64,000 nucleotides of DNA, from contig NW_026963310.1 of assembly GCF_036588685.1 (NCBI RefSeq), forward strand, positions 3,534,001 to 3,598,000. Direction: 5' to 3'. Position numbers and translations under genes: made by a program. Below are positions 1 to 12,134 of this stretch, piece by piece (the first letter of the stretch is position 1; every line of letters begins with the position of its first letter). The notes beneath the pieces are model-generated. The model ran no database searches. It was not told the origin of the DNA and saw only the letters and a list, made by a program, of their open reading frames with translations. This DNA is from Mytilus trossulus (lineage: Eukaryota > Mollusca > Bivalvia > Mytilida > Mytilidae).

Positions 1-57
1 TTGTTATTTGTTTTTTGATGGGGAGGTGTCTCATTGGCACTCACATCACATTGTCCT
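1..57 (-). repeat. fragment of mussel repeat family B
   Basis: The stretch reads, in the minus sense of the family, as a gatgg..gag..gtctcattggcactcac..cacat end. This matches the 5' end of the copies at 37653, 40221 and 49307, which begin with gaagatgtgg and continue to gagacaactctccatc. It is cut by the window edge, so its true length is unknown. Confidence 0.6.
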
Positions 58-767
58 ATACCTACTAGTATCTAGATATGGAAAAAAGACACAATGTAAA
101 TTTGGAACCGTTCGGTTAAGTTTTGAGATTACACATACTGTCTATGGCAAATTCATTGATAATGTATACATTTTTACGATTTTTTGTGGGGCCGATCTTT
201 GCTTTAGAAATAAACGAAGAAACTGTATGGTAAAAAAAAAGAATTGATGACAAACATTGTCTTTATCTTTAAATGAGAAGTTAGCATCAGTAGATAAAAA
301 CTGCTGTTTTTAGAATTGTCGTTTTATGTCAATTTTGTCCAAAAAGTTGAATTTTGTCAAATGACGTCATGAAAGCAAAAAATTATTTCAACGGATTTAT
401 GTTTCCATGGTCATTAAGTGTTACTACCTTCAATATCGGTCCTATAAACGGAAAACTTTACCTTTAATTTGAAAATAGCCATGTATCGTTTCTTTTGTGG
501 ACTAGCATATTATTTTCTCTAATTCTATGGAAATATATCCTTTCTGAACGCATTGTATGAAAAATAATTACATTAGATGTAAGTTTCATTATAATACGTT
601 ATTCTGATTGGCTAACTGCACATCACATGTTATACCGTAAACAGTTGCATTAGACAATAAAATTTATCATACATAATGACACGAGGTCCCACAATAAAGT
701 GCACAGGTGAATTAAATGAAACTGGATAAAAATCGTGTTTTCATGATCCTAGCTAAAAATGTAATTA
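58..767. other. no gene seen
   Basis: AT-rich sequence without a convincing coding exon. The 79-codon open frame starting in the repeat at position 8 has no recognisable domain and no splice context. Confidence 0.5.
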
Positions 768-923
768 TAAGTATTGAATGCTTCTTTTTGTAACTTTATA
801 AGGTTGTAAAAGCGACCGTGCGTACATTTTTAGAAAGAATCGCTTCCGCGCTTCATACAAAATGTTCTTCGGTCAACGCTTCTACACCCCAATAAATTTA
901 CAAAAAGAAGCATTCAATACTTA
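768..923. mobile_element. short inverted-repeat element (MITE), about 155 bp
   Basis: Near-perfect terminal inverted repeats of about 25 bp: AAGTATTGAATGCTTCTTTT at the left and its reverse complement AAAAGAAGCATTCAATACTT at the right. TA dinucleotides flank both ends, which would fit a mariner-type target site. The core between them is not coding. The superfamily is inferred from the TA flanks only. Confidence 0.6.
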
Positions 924-1153
924 AATAAAAAAAATTAATCAACGTGTGGTTGCCAATTATATCAGAAGATGATAGGCTGAGTCAAAGGGTCATAACCTTT
1001 CTCAGCTCCATGAAACGATCGAAATGTTCTAACAGGTGTTAATGAAATTGACAACTTCGTGGAAAGTGGAAGGCATTCGAAGGGGATTTTGTTTTAAAGA
1101 AAAGGAATTTTTTTTTTTAAACATTGGAGAAACAGAATATTATTAAGTTAAAC

Positions 1154-1285
1154 GTGGATTATCGGATTTATCCAATCTCGATATTTAAATTATAAATTTT
1201 ATATTAGATATTAAAGTCCATGCCTCGATGAGGACTTTAAAATTGATATTTTAACTATATCGATTGGATAAATCCGATAATCCAC
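1154..1285. mobile_element. hairpin-forming MITE-like element, 132 bp
   Basis: The ends are inverted repeats with 24 exact bases starting GTGGATTATCGGATTTATCC. The centre is also palindromic (TTAAAGTCC ... GGACTTTAA), so the whole segment can fold into one long hairpin. No coding content. It could be a transposon relic or a source of a hairpin RNA; the sequence does not decide which. Confidence 0.6.
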
Positions 1286-2137
1286 TTGTATCAATGTAAT
1301 AATCTATGTAGATATGCGTGATGAATAGTTCATTTAATAGTCCAAATGCGGAATATATGGTGATTTTAAATGGGAAAATCAGGGAATCCTCCAGAAGTAC
1401 ATTTCAAACCAAAAACAAAAAGTTTTTTTTTTTTTGTGACTGTTGTAATTTTTACTACTTTTCCAACAGAAATGAAATGAGTAGGGGCAATAAGGCCCTT
1501 ATTTGGCCCAAAAATTACTGCAAATTTAAAAGTTATCATACATATTCTTAAACTACTGAAAACTTGACTAAGGAATAAGGCACTAAGAAAAACAAAACAA
1601 ACTTAACATCGAACAAGTTACCATGGCAACAAATCATGACTTAGTTTGCATATTTTGTTAAATTTCGTGATTTTCCTTGTTTTTTCATCAAATTTGAAGT
1701 ATATTTTAGATCGAAAAAGTATGTGCGCACTCAAGAAACAACTTTATATTTGGTGAGATTGTGCCAATAGTTATGATAAAGCTTCTGTCAAATTATTTTG
1801 TTGTTTCTCGGCTGCGCACGATGTTTCCTCAACGGAAATACAGATAAAAAACTGCATAAATTCTGTATTTTCATCGTTTTTGTGAAAAAAGTATACATAA
1901 TGACGTAATTGTGACGTTAGATAAAATCTTAATGTTTTTCATTTGTATTTCTTGACCCTATGCATTTCTAAACATTATGTGCCAATTTGAAATAGTTATC
2001 AAACATTTTATTTTCTTGGGCCAAAATTACTCCTTTGTTTGGTGTGTCCTCATAACATAAAAAACTACTTTTTTTTTCATTAACAAAAAGTGTAACATCG
2101 CTAAATTGTACTGCGTAGTACATCATTATTGTCAAGC

Positions 2138-2215
2138 GTCGCCGTGGCTTAATCAGTAGAGCAAACAACTGATATTCAAAATTGTCTAGAAGATAAGGTT
2201 TGAGTCGTGCTTAGA
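2138..2215 (+). pseudogene. tRNA-like sequence, probably a SINE head or tRNA pseudogene
   Basis: GTGGCTTAATCAGTAGAGCA resembles the tRNA A box and D arm. About 45 bases later GGTTTGAGTC resembles the B box (consensus GGTTCGANTC). The acceptor arms do not pair well, so I do not call a functional tRNA. It could be the RNA polymerase III promoter region of a decayed SINE. Confidence 0.4.
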
Positions 2216-4659
2216 CATTTCGATTTTTTTGTGTTGTAATATTAAATTTTAATGTTTCTATCATGTTTTTTCGGATGTTGGCTTAATTTATACAGTCATC
2301 CTGGTTCAATTTGACTATATAGTATACTAGTATATCATTTTATTAACGAAAACAATAATATATCGCTTTTTGTTTGCATTCCCATGAATGTCCATACTCT
2401 TGACTTACTTCCTATGTATGTGTTTACATTCATTACATATATGCCAAAAATAACTGTCGTCAAACTGATGTAGGTGCTTGTTAAAATCATATTACACGAG
2501 AATTTAGTGTATAGCTTTGAAGCCGAAATGCTGTGTGAGTAATATACACAATACAAGGTGTTTTATGGGCAGCTGATATAAACGTTCTCCGGTTAATATT
2601 ATCTTATTTTATCTTCTAGACGATAAAACCTTAAAAGACCAGGACACATATAGATATACATATATTCAAAATACGAAAAACCGCATCCCATTTGAATTTG
2701 TTCGATATTATTTGGCTAGTTGACAAGTTACGTGATATGGTACCTTATGAGTATAAAAGGTGTTAACAATTAAACAAAGTCAATATAAAAAAAATCAATA
2801 GTCTTGTCCTTGTTTTTTCGTAGGAATTATTCAAGGTATACAAATAAATAATGTGACGTGTGTTTATGTACTATAATAGCATCCATCTGGTTATTTAAAA
2901 CATGAATTACCTATCTTATCGAATAAAAAGAATTCACGGCAAAATGGCACTAGCACGTTAACAGTTTACAAAACAAATGATACGAAATGGTATATGCATT
3001 TGGTAAATAGGGTACGAAGTGTTTTTTTTCGTGAGGCATAATGATATAAGTTTGCTACCAAACAGTAATTCTAGGTACGAAATGGAATGGATGCGAAATA
3101 ACTTGCTACCATTTATTTTGTAGTGATGCAAATAAATGCAATTATAGCAACATGTTTGTGCGCATTTCTTATATACTGGTATTTAAACAAAACTAGTGGC
3201 AAATGTTGAATACCTTTCATGATATGATACCAACAACCTAAGTTAAAAGCAAACACCTAACACAGCAGACGTGCATTCAACTATAATGGAATGGTCTTCT
3301 TCGCCATCATACACAAAACATAAGACTCGCCCAGCGTTTTTAATAATTATAAAATGTAAATAAATGTCGAGAGTTGATAAATAGCACATATTTGTCTAGC
3401 ACCAATACATTCGATATCTGTTAATAACTTTGAAAAGCTTGGTTTTCAATCCTGCTATTGCATATGAATCTTATTGAAGAATTGAGTATTTAGAGCTATT
3501 GTGACTTCTGTTACGTAGTTTACTCCGTCTAAAAACAGATTTTATTACAAACAATTAAGTGGATGTTTTGTATAGAAAATTCACTGGTGGAAAGTGCAGA
3601 AACCATCTGAAAATCAACTAATTTTCGCGGATATTTTGTTGTGCGGTTAGCTCTTTCAAGTTTAAATAACATGGTAAAGTTAAATAAGGTAAGATGCAAG
3701 TTTTACCTATATGTGACGATTTAAACTGGAAGAAAGAAATCGCAATCGATAGTGAACAAATTTAAAGTATGCAAAATAGATTTAAATAAATCTCTAGGTT
3801 AACATGAACTTAATTTTTAATTCTTAGAAAACTTTGCATACAAACACAAGCAAATAATGTATCTGTTTGAATGGTTGCCGTGAAAAACATTTCATCTTTT
3901 AATTCCCAAAAAGGCTGGCAGCCCTGTCAAACTTAATAGTAATTGTTTTTTAACTCTGTTAAACTATAATGTTAAATTATTCACATTCAACATTCAACAG
4001 TTGTAACATGTATTTCGTAATCTTCTTTTTATTTATTTTATAATTGGCATCCAACTCATGATGGCCTTCATACAAATTTAGAAGATAGAATTTAAATTAA
4101 GTGGGAACTCTTGTTCTAATAGCGTCTTCTTATTTGCAACAAATAAAAACAATTAAAAGTTATATTGAATTATTGGTTTATGAACATAGTAAAGTAAAGT
4201 ACTTCTATGCAAAAAAAGTGGGAGAGACTGACATTGTCATCTAATTAATACTCAGTTTTATGAGTTTTTAATAATTAATGGTCGTAGAAAAAGAACAATA
4301 TTTGGTCAATCGTTGAGTGAACTTCCCAATCCAATAACAGAGAAGGAATCGTACTTTTTAGTTCCTTGGTCTAATTTCTAACTGATGTCCGAAATAGGAT
4401 TAATCATTGAACCAAGGATTTAACAAAGGGTTAAATTTAACCACAGGATGAACAACAGAGAATAAACAGACGGGTACATTTTAACCACGAGTTATGACAT
4501 TTAACCCCAGGATGACAATAAACCAAAACATATACAAAGGGATCCTGAATGCAATTATGTTTATCGATACAGTGCACCAGATCTCAACTAAAACGTATTC
4601 CGATTTCATATTATAGTATATCCACACAATTTGATCACCACTGAATCAACACACCCTCT
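2216..4659. other. no gene seen
   Basis: AT-rich intergenic sequence. The open frames are short, lack recognisable domains and are not linked by splice sites. No long repeat structure was seen. Confidence 0.5.
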
Positions 4660-5650
4660 AGTGGAACATAATCTTGATAATGCGGGTTCAAACATTGCCG
4701 ATTATTGCTCCCGTTTGAGATCAGACAGCGATACGATACGAAAAGTGAAAAGTCGGAGAAGTATCCTCACTTGTCTGGAATGTCCTATTATTGTCTGAGC
4801 GCAGTCGTTTTAGTTCGTAACAGATTGCTTCTGGTCGGGAAGGGTTCGAATAGTTCAACAAAGCACCCCGACAGTTAGGTGCACCATGTAACATTCAGGG
4901 AAACTCAGCCCGTTTTGTCTAGTCGAATTACAATCATGCCTTTGTCGTGACAGATTTTGCTGTATCGGATCGAATCCCTAACAATGTTCTGTGTATTTGG
5001 GACGGTGTCCTGTGGAACGGGAATGATCTGGAGAAATTTGTCATTGCTGTTTATTTGCCGATTGAGCCCTGCTGGCATCCAGATCTTGTCGATTGCGAAC
5101 CTTTTTTGCCGAAACCGCTCCGAAAGAGTCCCTTTATTCTTAATTCGTCAATGATATCAACATCAGAGTCCCGACAATTGCAGAAAACAATACGACTGAG
5201 ACCAAACAAAGTCGTTTGCAATGCGATAGAGCGGACTGTGATAGGATTACGTTCCGACAGTATCTGACCATCCCGAGTATGCCGACAGTTTTCAAACGGA
5301 TAACTTCCATCAGCGTCGGTTCACTGTCTTGTCACTGTCTTATCTCTGTCTTATTACATTCGGTAGAATTGGGACGCAGTCGTGACACACTTGGTCGAAT
5401 TTTACCTGGCGAAAGATGCAAATTGGATAAGAAGCGGATTTAGAACGGGATTATCGGGACAAATTCGCCTTGAAACGGTTGAATATCGACGCTTCCTGAA
5501 CAATATCTGATTGTTGTCGATATTAAAAAAAATTCCACGATTCATAGCATCTTGATCAGACCTTTAATAAATTTTATTCGGGAATTGTCCTGTCAAGGAC
5601 GGCAGTAAAAAATCGTGGATGTGTGACCCAAGCTTATGTGATTGTCCGCC
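4660..5650. other. GC-richer block of unknown origin
   Basis: This kilobase is clearly richer in G+C and CpG than its surroundings. It holds a 106-codon open frame at 4947-5267 that begins at GTG, not ATG, and shows no domain I recognise. The sharp change in composition suggests an old insertion such as a decayed transposon coding region. I could not identify a family, termini or a reading frame that stays open. Confidence 0.35.
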
Positions 5651-6700
5651 CACTAGCCGTTGCATCGTCGTTGGCCAAATCTTAATATTTGTTTTAGATA
5701 TCTTAAAAAAATGGAGCAAATGAACTATCTTCTCCTGTGTTTGTTCACTTCATTCTCACCTTTTAAACACTTAGAACGATTAAGAGCTTAACATATATTT
5801 GTCACCTGTTTTCTTTATATTTTGAAAACTGCATATGTTTCTCTAAATATGTTTTTATGTATGTCTCATTCATTGGCGAATATCATAAATATTGCATGTA
5901 TATTATGGTTTTAAAAAAACTTCACTCTACAATGAGTACGGTTCAATAATACATTTGTCGATTGTTTAAATTATACTTTGGAAAAAGGTTCGGAAAATAA
6001 ACATACTGTTTGCTGGGACTTTAAATTGTATTGTGTCTCCCCTCTCTGAAATAAAATCATTACATTCGCATTATATCCAAATACAAACCGCGCTGTTAAA
6101 CTTGGTAAAATGATTTTTTTTATATGTCAAATGACAATTATGTAAGATTCAACTGAATATGACTTGTAGTGAATTATATAATAATTACCTTAAAAAAATT
6201 GTGATTGCATTTGATAATTCATTTACATCACAGTTTGTGTCATGACATTGGGTAATCGGAGGCTAAATTAACTAGCATTTTGTTCCATCAAATCTAGAGT
6301 GACAGTCATATATAAGGTGCCTGTAATTCAGTGGTGTTCGTTAGTACATAATCACAGTTTGTAATGAACATTGTGGTACATGGATACACTAAAAGACATT
6401 TACAAAACAGCTTCCTTGCTCTCAATTAAATTTAGAAGAAATCGGTTTAACCATTTTCGTTAACATATTTATTTTGATAGTGAGTCTCCGTATGACGTAA
6501 ACTATAAAATTGATATGATTGCGATATTCAATTTATCATTTAGAATAATACAGGATCATCATATTACTCATCCGGTTACCCTATATATAGATATAAAAGT
6601 TAAAATAAAGAATTCATTGAATTGATTCTTGGGGTAGTAATTTTTGTGTTGGATTCCATTTTGTTCTATTACATTGTTTTGTTCAACTTATTTTATGTTA
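5651..6700. other. upstream region of the 6.7-kb gene; candidate TATA box
   Basis: Mostly AT-rich without coding signals. TATAAAAG at 6592-6599 is a canonical TATA-box match about 115 bases upstream of the first likely start codon. A polypyrimidine tract and TTACAG at 6701-6706 form a good 3' splice site, so an upstream 5' exon is also possible. Confidence 0.35.
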
Positions 6701-6706
6701 TTACAG

Positions 6707-7432
6707 ATGTTTTCAAGCATTAGTTACTCAGATCAGAACGAATGTTCCGAGGGTATCACTGTCACATCTCAATTTGCCCAAGCCACTGCCGTCGTCGTGT
6801 TAAGAATCATTGCAAAGTCGGCGATGCACAATGGTACTTGTTACTTAGGAATAGATGAAAGTACTGGGAGAATTTTCAGACCCATCAAGAACACCGAACC
6901 CGGATTATGTTGTTGGCCTTCATATACAAACATGTGTCTCGGACTATCTTATCGCTTTGGAGTTATCTTGAATCCGGACAACACTACCGCATTCGTTACT
7001 CAATTTCCCCATTGCAACGAGGATATGGTAGTTAACTCGACTGTACAAGAAAGTACAATGCCATTCAATAAACAAGTACTTATGAATCCTAGAATAGCAC
7101 AGCCGGATATCAGCTGCATTTTTAAAGCCATAAAAGAGTGCAAATATTTGATTGAAAATGAACACTCACGATCAGCAGGAATATTGAGATGTAGCTCAAG
7201 CATGGTTTCTATGTATACCATCAAACGTGAAAACAAGAAAGATCAGTTAAGATGCTGCATACAGTTGGCATCAGGTTTGTACGATTTGTCAGTTACCGGG
7301 TTACATGATGTATTACCCCAAGACAATAGAGACATTATCGTTGTACTTGGACTAGCTAGACCTTTTAGCAACTGTGGTGCATTTCAACCTCCAAGATGTT
7401 ATATCTTAGTTGTAGGTTTATTTGTTTTATAA
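6707..7432 (+). CDS. protein resembling dual-OB-fold domain proteins (241 aa exon)
   Basis: An uninterrupted frame of 241 codons ends in TAA at 7430. The ATG at 6707 directly follows a strong 3' splice site (ttattacag). An in-frame ATG at 6695 is an alternative, and the frame further upstream to 6644 has only TTG. The N-terminal part reads NGTCYLGIDESTGRIFRP, followed by PHCNEDMVV, and the C-terminal part has LYDLSVTG and an end near RCYILVVGLF. This order matches my memory of the 'dual OB-containing domain' family: an Ala/Gly-Gly-Cys-x-x-Gly-Ile-Asp-x-x-Thr-Gly-x-x-x-Arg-Pro start, a Leu-Ser-Val-Thr motif and a Tyr-x-Leu-Val end. In that family OB folds are thought to bind nucleic acid; the role here is unknown. 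More 5' exons may exist. The coding call is more secure than the family. Confidence 0.6.
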   Translation: MFSSISYSDQNECSEGITVTSQFAQATAVVVLRIIAKSAMHNGTCYLGIDESTGRIFRPIKNTEPGLCCWPSYTNMCLGLSYRFGVILNPDNTTAFVTQFPHCNEDMVVNSTVQESTMPFNKQVLMNPRIAQPDISCIFKAIKECKYLIENEHSRSAGILRCSSSMVSMYTIKRENKKDQLRCCIQLASGLYDLSVTGLHDVLPQDNRDIIVVLGLARPFSNCGAFQPPRCYILVVGLFVL

Positions 7433-7620
7433 AAGCAACTGCACAAAGGGGATGTGACTATGTTTGCGTATAACAATATTCCACTATGTCTATAAACAGC
7501 AAAATTGAATGTAAAAAAACTTTGTTTTGATGAATGAGATAATTCCAAATGTTGGCTAAGTATTTTAGATTTGTTTAAATGATAATCGTTCTGCATAATG
7601 TTTCATTATTTACACGCACC

Positions 7621-7904
7621 TTAAGGTGGTACCTAACACTGCCGGGAGATAACTCTGTAAAATCAACAAAGCGTTTTAATTACGTTGTGTTGTTTAGGGA
7701 AGGTTAAGCTTCTCAATGATCAAAATTAGTGTTTGTCAAACTGCTATATAACCAATGTATTTTTTAAATTAAATTGGTTGGTTCAAGTTTTTTTTTTTAA
7801 TTTTCATATTTTGGTCAGAGGGTCAAAGTAAATGCTTTGTCAAAATTTTATGAAAATTAAACGTGTCAAATTAGTTTTACTAAAGGTGTTGGGTACCACC
7901 TTAA
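7621..7904. mobile_element. TTAA-flanked MITE (family T1), 284 bp
   Basis: Starts TTAAGGTGGTACCTAACAC and ends with the reverse complement GTGTTGGGTACCACCTTAA, so it has terminal inverted repeats of about 19 bp with TTAA at both ends, as in piggyBac-type target sites. A second copy lies at 24840-25115 and a decayed core at about 14797-15000. Non-coding, so presumably mobilised by another element's transposase. Confidence 0.75.
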
Positions 7905-8109
7905 TGTGTGTAAAGGTTGCATTTTGTAATTAAGATGTTTTATCATCCACGCCTGTTTTGGGGAGATATACAATATTCATATACATTTTGATTTATTTAC
8001 GTACTGGTTCCCATATACAATATATATGTGTCATCTCATAAAGACATAACTTTGGCGATTCATACATGTACATGTAAGTTCTGCATGGCTGAAACGAACA
8101 TTATATTGA

Positions 8110-8490
8110 AAACAACAAATCGGAGGACTTACCTCGTTTGTTTTGGATACCTAAACTTCACAAAACTCCGTACACAAAACAGTAAATTGCCAGGTCATCT
8201 GCATGTTTATCTAAAAAATTGTCCATTAATTTAACACAAAAAATGTCCGCAGTGAAAGAGGGTCTGCAGAAATACTATGGAACTGTTTACTCGCGTATTG
8301 GTATTAACCATATGTGGATTAAAGAAAAACAAAATAAAACTACAGGATGATTCTAAATCTCGATGTTTTTTTATTATGTAAGTGCCAGTCTGCCTAAGAA
8401 TCAGGCAGTGGTGAAAACATGACCAACAAAACAAACTGTACAGAGGAAGAAGTGATCAGTATGCTAGGGTTTCGTATTGACATATTTTTG
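8110..8490 (+). pseudogene. decayed reverse transcriptase fragment (Penelope-like)
   Basis: One frame reads LFWIPKLHKTPYTKQ before a stop at about 8181. After a frame change comes SAVKEGLQKYYGTVYSRIG, then EEEVISML near 8440. These blocks occur in the same order as in bivalve reverse transcriptases related to the copy at 53706. WIPKLHKTPY is the conserved fingers region of Penelope-type enzymes. Several stops and frameshifts make it non-functional. Confidence 0.6.
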
Positions 8491-8958
8491 TCATTTCTAT
8501 AGGAACAATCTGTGCGCCTCCCTTTTTTGACCTTTTTTTTTTAAAAATGAATTGGAGTTCCTTTAGACAAATGTTTAAAACAAGAAAAATTAAAGATGCG
8601 AGGTCGTTTACTTTCACACTCAGATATATGTATGAAGTACTTTCATAAATTCTGGGTAATGACGTTGATTATCATCTTACTAGGCGTTATCGTTTTCTTG
8701 TATTTGCCTTTATGAATATTACTCTCAATGTGTTTGATGATATCCGTTTGACCTTGCTCGGTACATCCCGTCAATGTGTTATTATTCTACGGTAAAATAC
8801 AATTGTTTTATTGTCTTTCATATATCTCAATATGCTTTTTCCCCCCTACATATGATACGGCTCCGTACTTTTATATCCTGACTGTCATTGTGTAATTGTG
8901 CTATGGTAACTTTTTGTATTATTGGTGGTTTTTTTTTGGCTATGTACCTTGTCTTTAT

Positions 8959-9270
8959 ATAAAAAGAAGCTGTGGTATGATCGCCAATCAGACTACTCTC
9001 CATAAGAGACCCAAATGGCATAGAATATAACAACTATATTTTACCTTACGGCCTTCAACAATGAGTAAAGGCTATACCGAGTTTTCAGCTATAAAAGGTT
9101 CCCAGAGGACTAAGTAAAACAATTCAAACGAGAAAACTAACGGCATAATTTATGTACAAAATATGAGCGAGAAACAAATATGCTACACATAAACAAACGA
9201 CAACCGTTCAATTTAAGGCTTCCGACTTGGCATAGGCACTACATACAGAATGTGGCGGTGTTTATGCATT
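8959..9270 (+). repeat. mussel repeat family A, copy 1
   Basis: Begins with aaaaagaagctgtggtatga, continues with ctctccataagagaccc, ttacggccttcaacaatga, aaaacaattcaaacgagaaa and ends near aatgtggcggtg. The same blocks occur in order at 16451, 22055 (3' half) and 58858. Non-coding interspersed element; class unknown. Confidence 0.75.
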
Positions 9271-9705
9271 TTTGTGCTTGTTTGTCACATATGTGTTTGG
9301 TTTTTTGTAGTGATTAAGATTATCATGATTACAACACAATGTCGACTGCTGTACCCAAATTTTTGACATTTTTTTCCATTGTATATAGGCAAATACTTCC
9401 AACAAGCAAATAACAATAATATGAACATGTTTCTCTGTACAAAGAGGGAAACAATAACAAATAATCTCATTCAATAAGTATATTTTTCAAAATTGCACTT
9501 TCTGACGTTCTTTGTATTTCAAAGGCTCGAAAGTCCAAGTGAGGTTTTTCTTCCCTTTATGTAGGTATTACGTTTTCGTCTGTCTTCTCTAACTTTATTA
9601 GTATCGTCTTTGAAAATTAGTGGGCAAATTATCAAAATTGGCCATGGTCATCATTAGTTGAAATAACATGTGTCCGATGAGTTTAAACTAACTAAATGGA
9701 CGTAC
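9271..9705. other. no gene seen
   Basis: AT-rich spacer. The overlapping 60-70 codon frames on the minus strand have no domain and no supporting splice sites. Confidence 0.45.
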
Positions 9706-10660
9706 TAGCCTGCAGGGCTAGTAAAATTATTGTTCTACTAATCCTGTTACTAATTTACTAGCCCTCCAAGTGCCATATGCACGAATCTATCTAGGACAGT
9801 CTGGAGGTATGCCTCCCACACATAATACAAATGAGGCTAAATTATGTGTTCCGGTGTATTTACAGAGGGTTTTGAACATGATATTTTTTTTAAATTTCAC
9901 TGGTTTGCTTAGAAACATACTGGTATAAAAAAATATTTACATCATCTATATTAAGAATGTGTTTGACTTATTTTGAAGACCCTGTAGATCATTTTTTCAT
10001 CATCCTCCTAATTTTATTGATTATTACTACTAATGACTGAAAGGAAGATTTATAATAAAAAAAAATAAAATTACAAAATAGGTCCCTTTTTCACGTTGTT
10101 CTATGTTAGTTTCTGTCACCTACAAATCTATAAATTTTTTACAAGAGACATATACTTAAGTTTAGACATGTATGATGATATTGTTTGCTTCAAGTGACAA
10201 CTCAAATATACTTTTTTCCCCTTAAAGAAATATTTAACAATAAGGATGGCTATATGTTCTTAATGTGTCCTAGATGAAACATATTTGAATTGTCTACTTC
10301 TACCCCAATACGAGGTTGCCATTTAATTGTTTTGTTATCATGAAAGCATTTTTGAGATCCAGGATTATGATCCGAATCATCTCAGCGTTTGTTACACAAG
10401 TGATTTTCAATGTATAAAGGATTATCATTGTTTTTGTTTCTTTCCACTCACCAAAAAGTATTAAAAGGTCTGACAACATAGCACATTATATGTGAATGAA
10501 CTGTACAATAAAAACAACAAAGGGCAGCAAAAACTGAGATTTGTTTACAATTAAAATATTGTGAACTTCCTAAATTTTAACAAAATTCTAACTAGCCCGT
10601 CAAACTACTCCGATGAAAACTTTACTACCCCTCCCTAAATTTTACTAGCCTCGGGCTATT
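9706..10660. mobile_element. possible element bounded by CTAGCC inverted motifs
   Basis: The left edge reads ctagcctgcagggctagtaa and the right edge aattttactagcctcgggc. The shared inverted core is GGCTAGTAAAATT. Two further tactagccc-like motifs lie just inside the left end. The interior, about 0.9 kb, has no open frame. Boundaries are approximate and the class is unknown. Confidence 0.4.
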
Positions 10661-11118
10661 AGACTAGCGTTATGGTCGAACGGCTGCTAACAATGATTGC
10701 CAGCACGATAAGAAATAATGCTCAGGTGAAAACCGTTATAAATAGACAAAATCTGACAAGTAAAAAAACTTCCAAATGTTCAGCTATACAATCGTACCAA
10801 TTGTTGATTTTAGTCAAAATTTTCAAATGACTGTTTATAGGAGAAATTGCCGAAATACGACATATTTTACCTATTATTTATAAATTTATAAATTAGACTA
10901 GCGTTATGTTCGAACGCCTGCTAACAATGATTGCCAGCACGATAAGAAATAATGCTCAGGTGAAAACCGTTATAAATAGACAAAATCTGACAAGTAAAAA
11001 AACTTCCAAATGTTCAGCTATACAATCGTACCAATTGTTGATTTTAGTCAAAATTTTCAAATGACTGTTTATAGGAGAAATTGCCAAAATACGACATATT
11101 TTACCTATTATTTATAAA
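10661..11118 (+). repeat. recent tandem duplication, 234-bp unit
   Basis: The unit starting agactagcgttatg at 10661 is repeated from 10895 with only a few differences (for example atggtcgaacggctg versus atgttcgaacgcctg). The second copy ends near tatttataaa at 11118. Non-coding. The near identity indicates a young duplication. Confidence 0.85.
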
Positions 11119-11925
11119 ACGTTTGATAGATAGAGAAAAAAAATAAGTTACAAAACCGATCAGCTAGGCAAGTTTTAGAAATAAGTCGGCATTGTTGAAA
11201 TCGTCAGTCGACTACTTGTAATAGTTAAAGCCATTTGATGAATGTTTTTTTTTCATTATTTTTGTTTTGTTTTTGCCACATATCTTGAGTAGTATAATAG
11301 ATAGATAAAAAATGATATACGCAAAAATTATCGGCTAGACAAAATCTACAATTCAGATCACATTGTGGATTTTGCTTTTTAATGGCGAGTTTGCCATGTT
11401 TTGACTTATATAATAAGAACACATTATAAATAGATGGACTTTAAAATCACATAGATGATCAGCAAAGTAAAATTTACCAACAGTCATAAAAATGTCGATA
11501 TAGTTAGTAGACTGCCAATAATAGAGCTGATGGTCCTTTAATAAGGACATTACTTACCCTAAAAGAAAGAACATAGAGAGAATCTACAAAGGCTAATAAA
11601 AAAATCAATCAAACAAGATTTTACTTTGTGAATTTTATTCTTTTCTGTGAACGACACGGATTCTTAAGAGTCTCTAGTTTATTAACTTTCGTAATACCTT
11701 GGTATAAAGTTCATGTACAATATCATAATGTTGCATAATTGATTAATTGAATTATAGATGAAAGATAAAAACAGAATCAACACAGTTTAAATTTTTTACA
11801 TAGCGCGATGACAATTTGTCAAACTAACACTAGTAACATAACCAATTCCACATGCAATGAATATATTGGTACCCCAAATACATCGAATTTATGTAAATAT
11901 TCTTCTGTTTCAAGATTATTCAATC
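11119..11925. other. 3' flank of the membrane-protein gene, candidate poly(A) signal
   Basis: Read on the minus strand, AATAAA lies at 11639-11634, about 290 bases beyond the stop codon at 11926, and is followed by a T/G-rich stretch. This is a plausible polyadenylation signal for the minus-strand gene. Nothing else coding was seen. Confidence 0.4.
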
Positions 11926-12134
11926 TTACAGCCATTCTTTAGCGATAAGTATAGCTACCAACGCCATTAATGTTAAAATAAGAGCAGACATAATTAATAT
12001 TGTTCCCTTAGAAAATTTACTACAGATCGAACATTTTAGGTTTATGCCAGGCTTTCTTTGTTTAAATGTCATATTGAGTGCAATTGTCATCAATAATATC
12101 ATAATCTTTTTACTTAAATCCAGTTCTGTTTGAT
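11926..12134 (-). CDS. exon 6 of cysteine-rich membrane protein (membrane anchor)
   Basis: 209 bases, acceptor TTTCTATTTCAG. Encodes a first weak hydrophobic patch (IMILLMTIAL), the KCSIC motif and the strong C-terminal membrane segment before TAA. Confidence 0.6.

Noticed and set aside
4947..5267. 106-codon frame in the GC-rich block
   Set aside because: Begins at GTG, has no recognisable domain, and overlaps other frames of similar length.
6644..6706. Upstream extension of the dual-OB frame as a signal peptide
   Set aside because: It has only a TTG start and lies within the polypyrimidine tract of a strong splice acceptor, so it is more likely intron.
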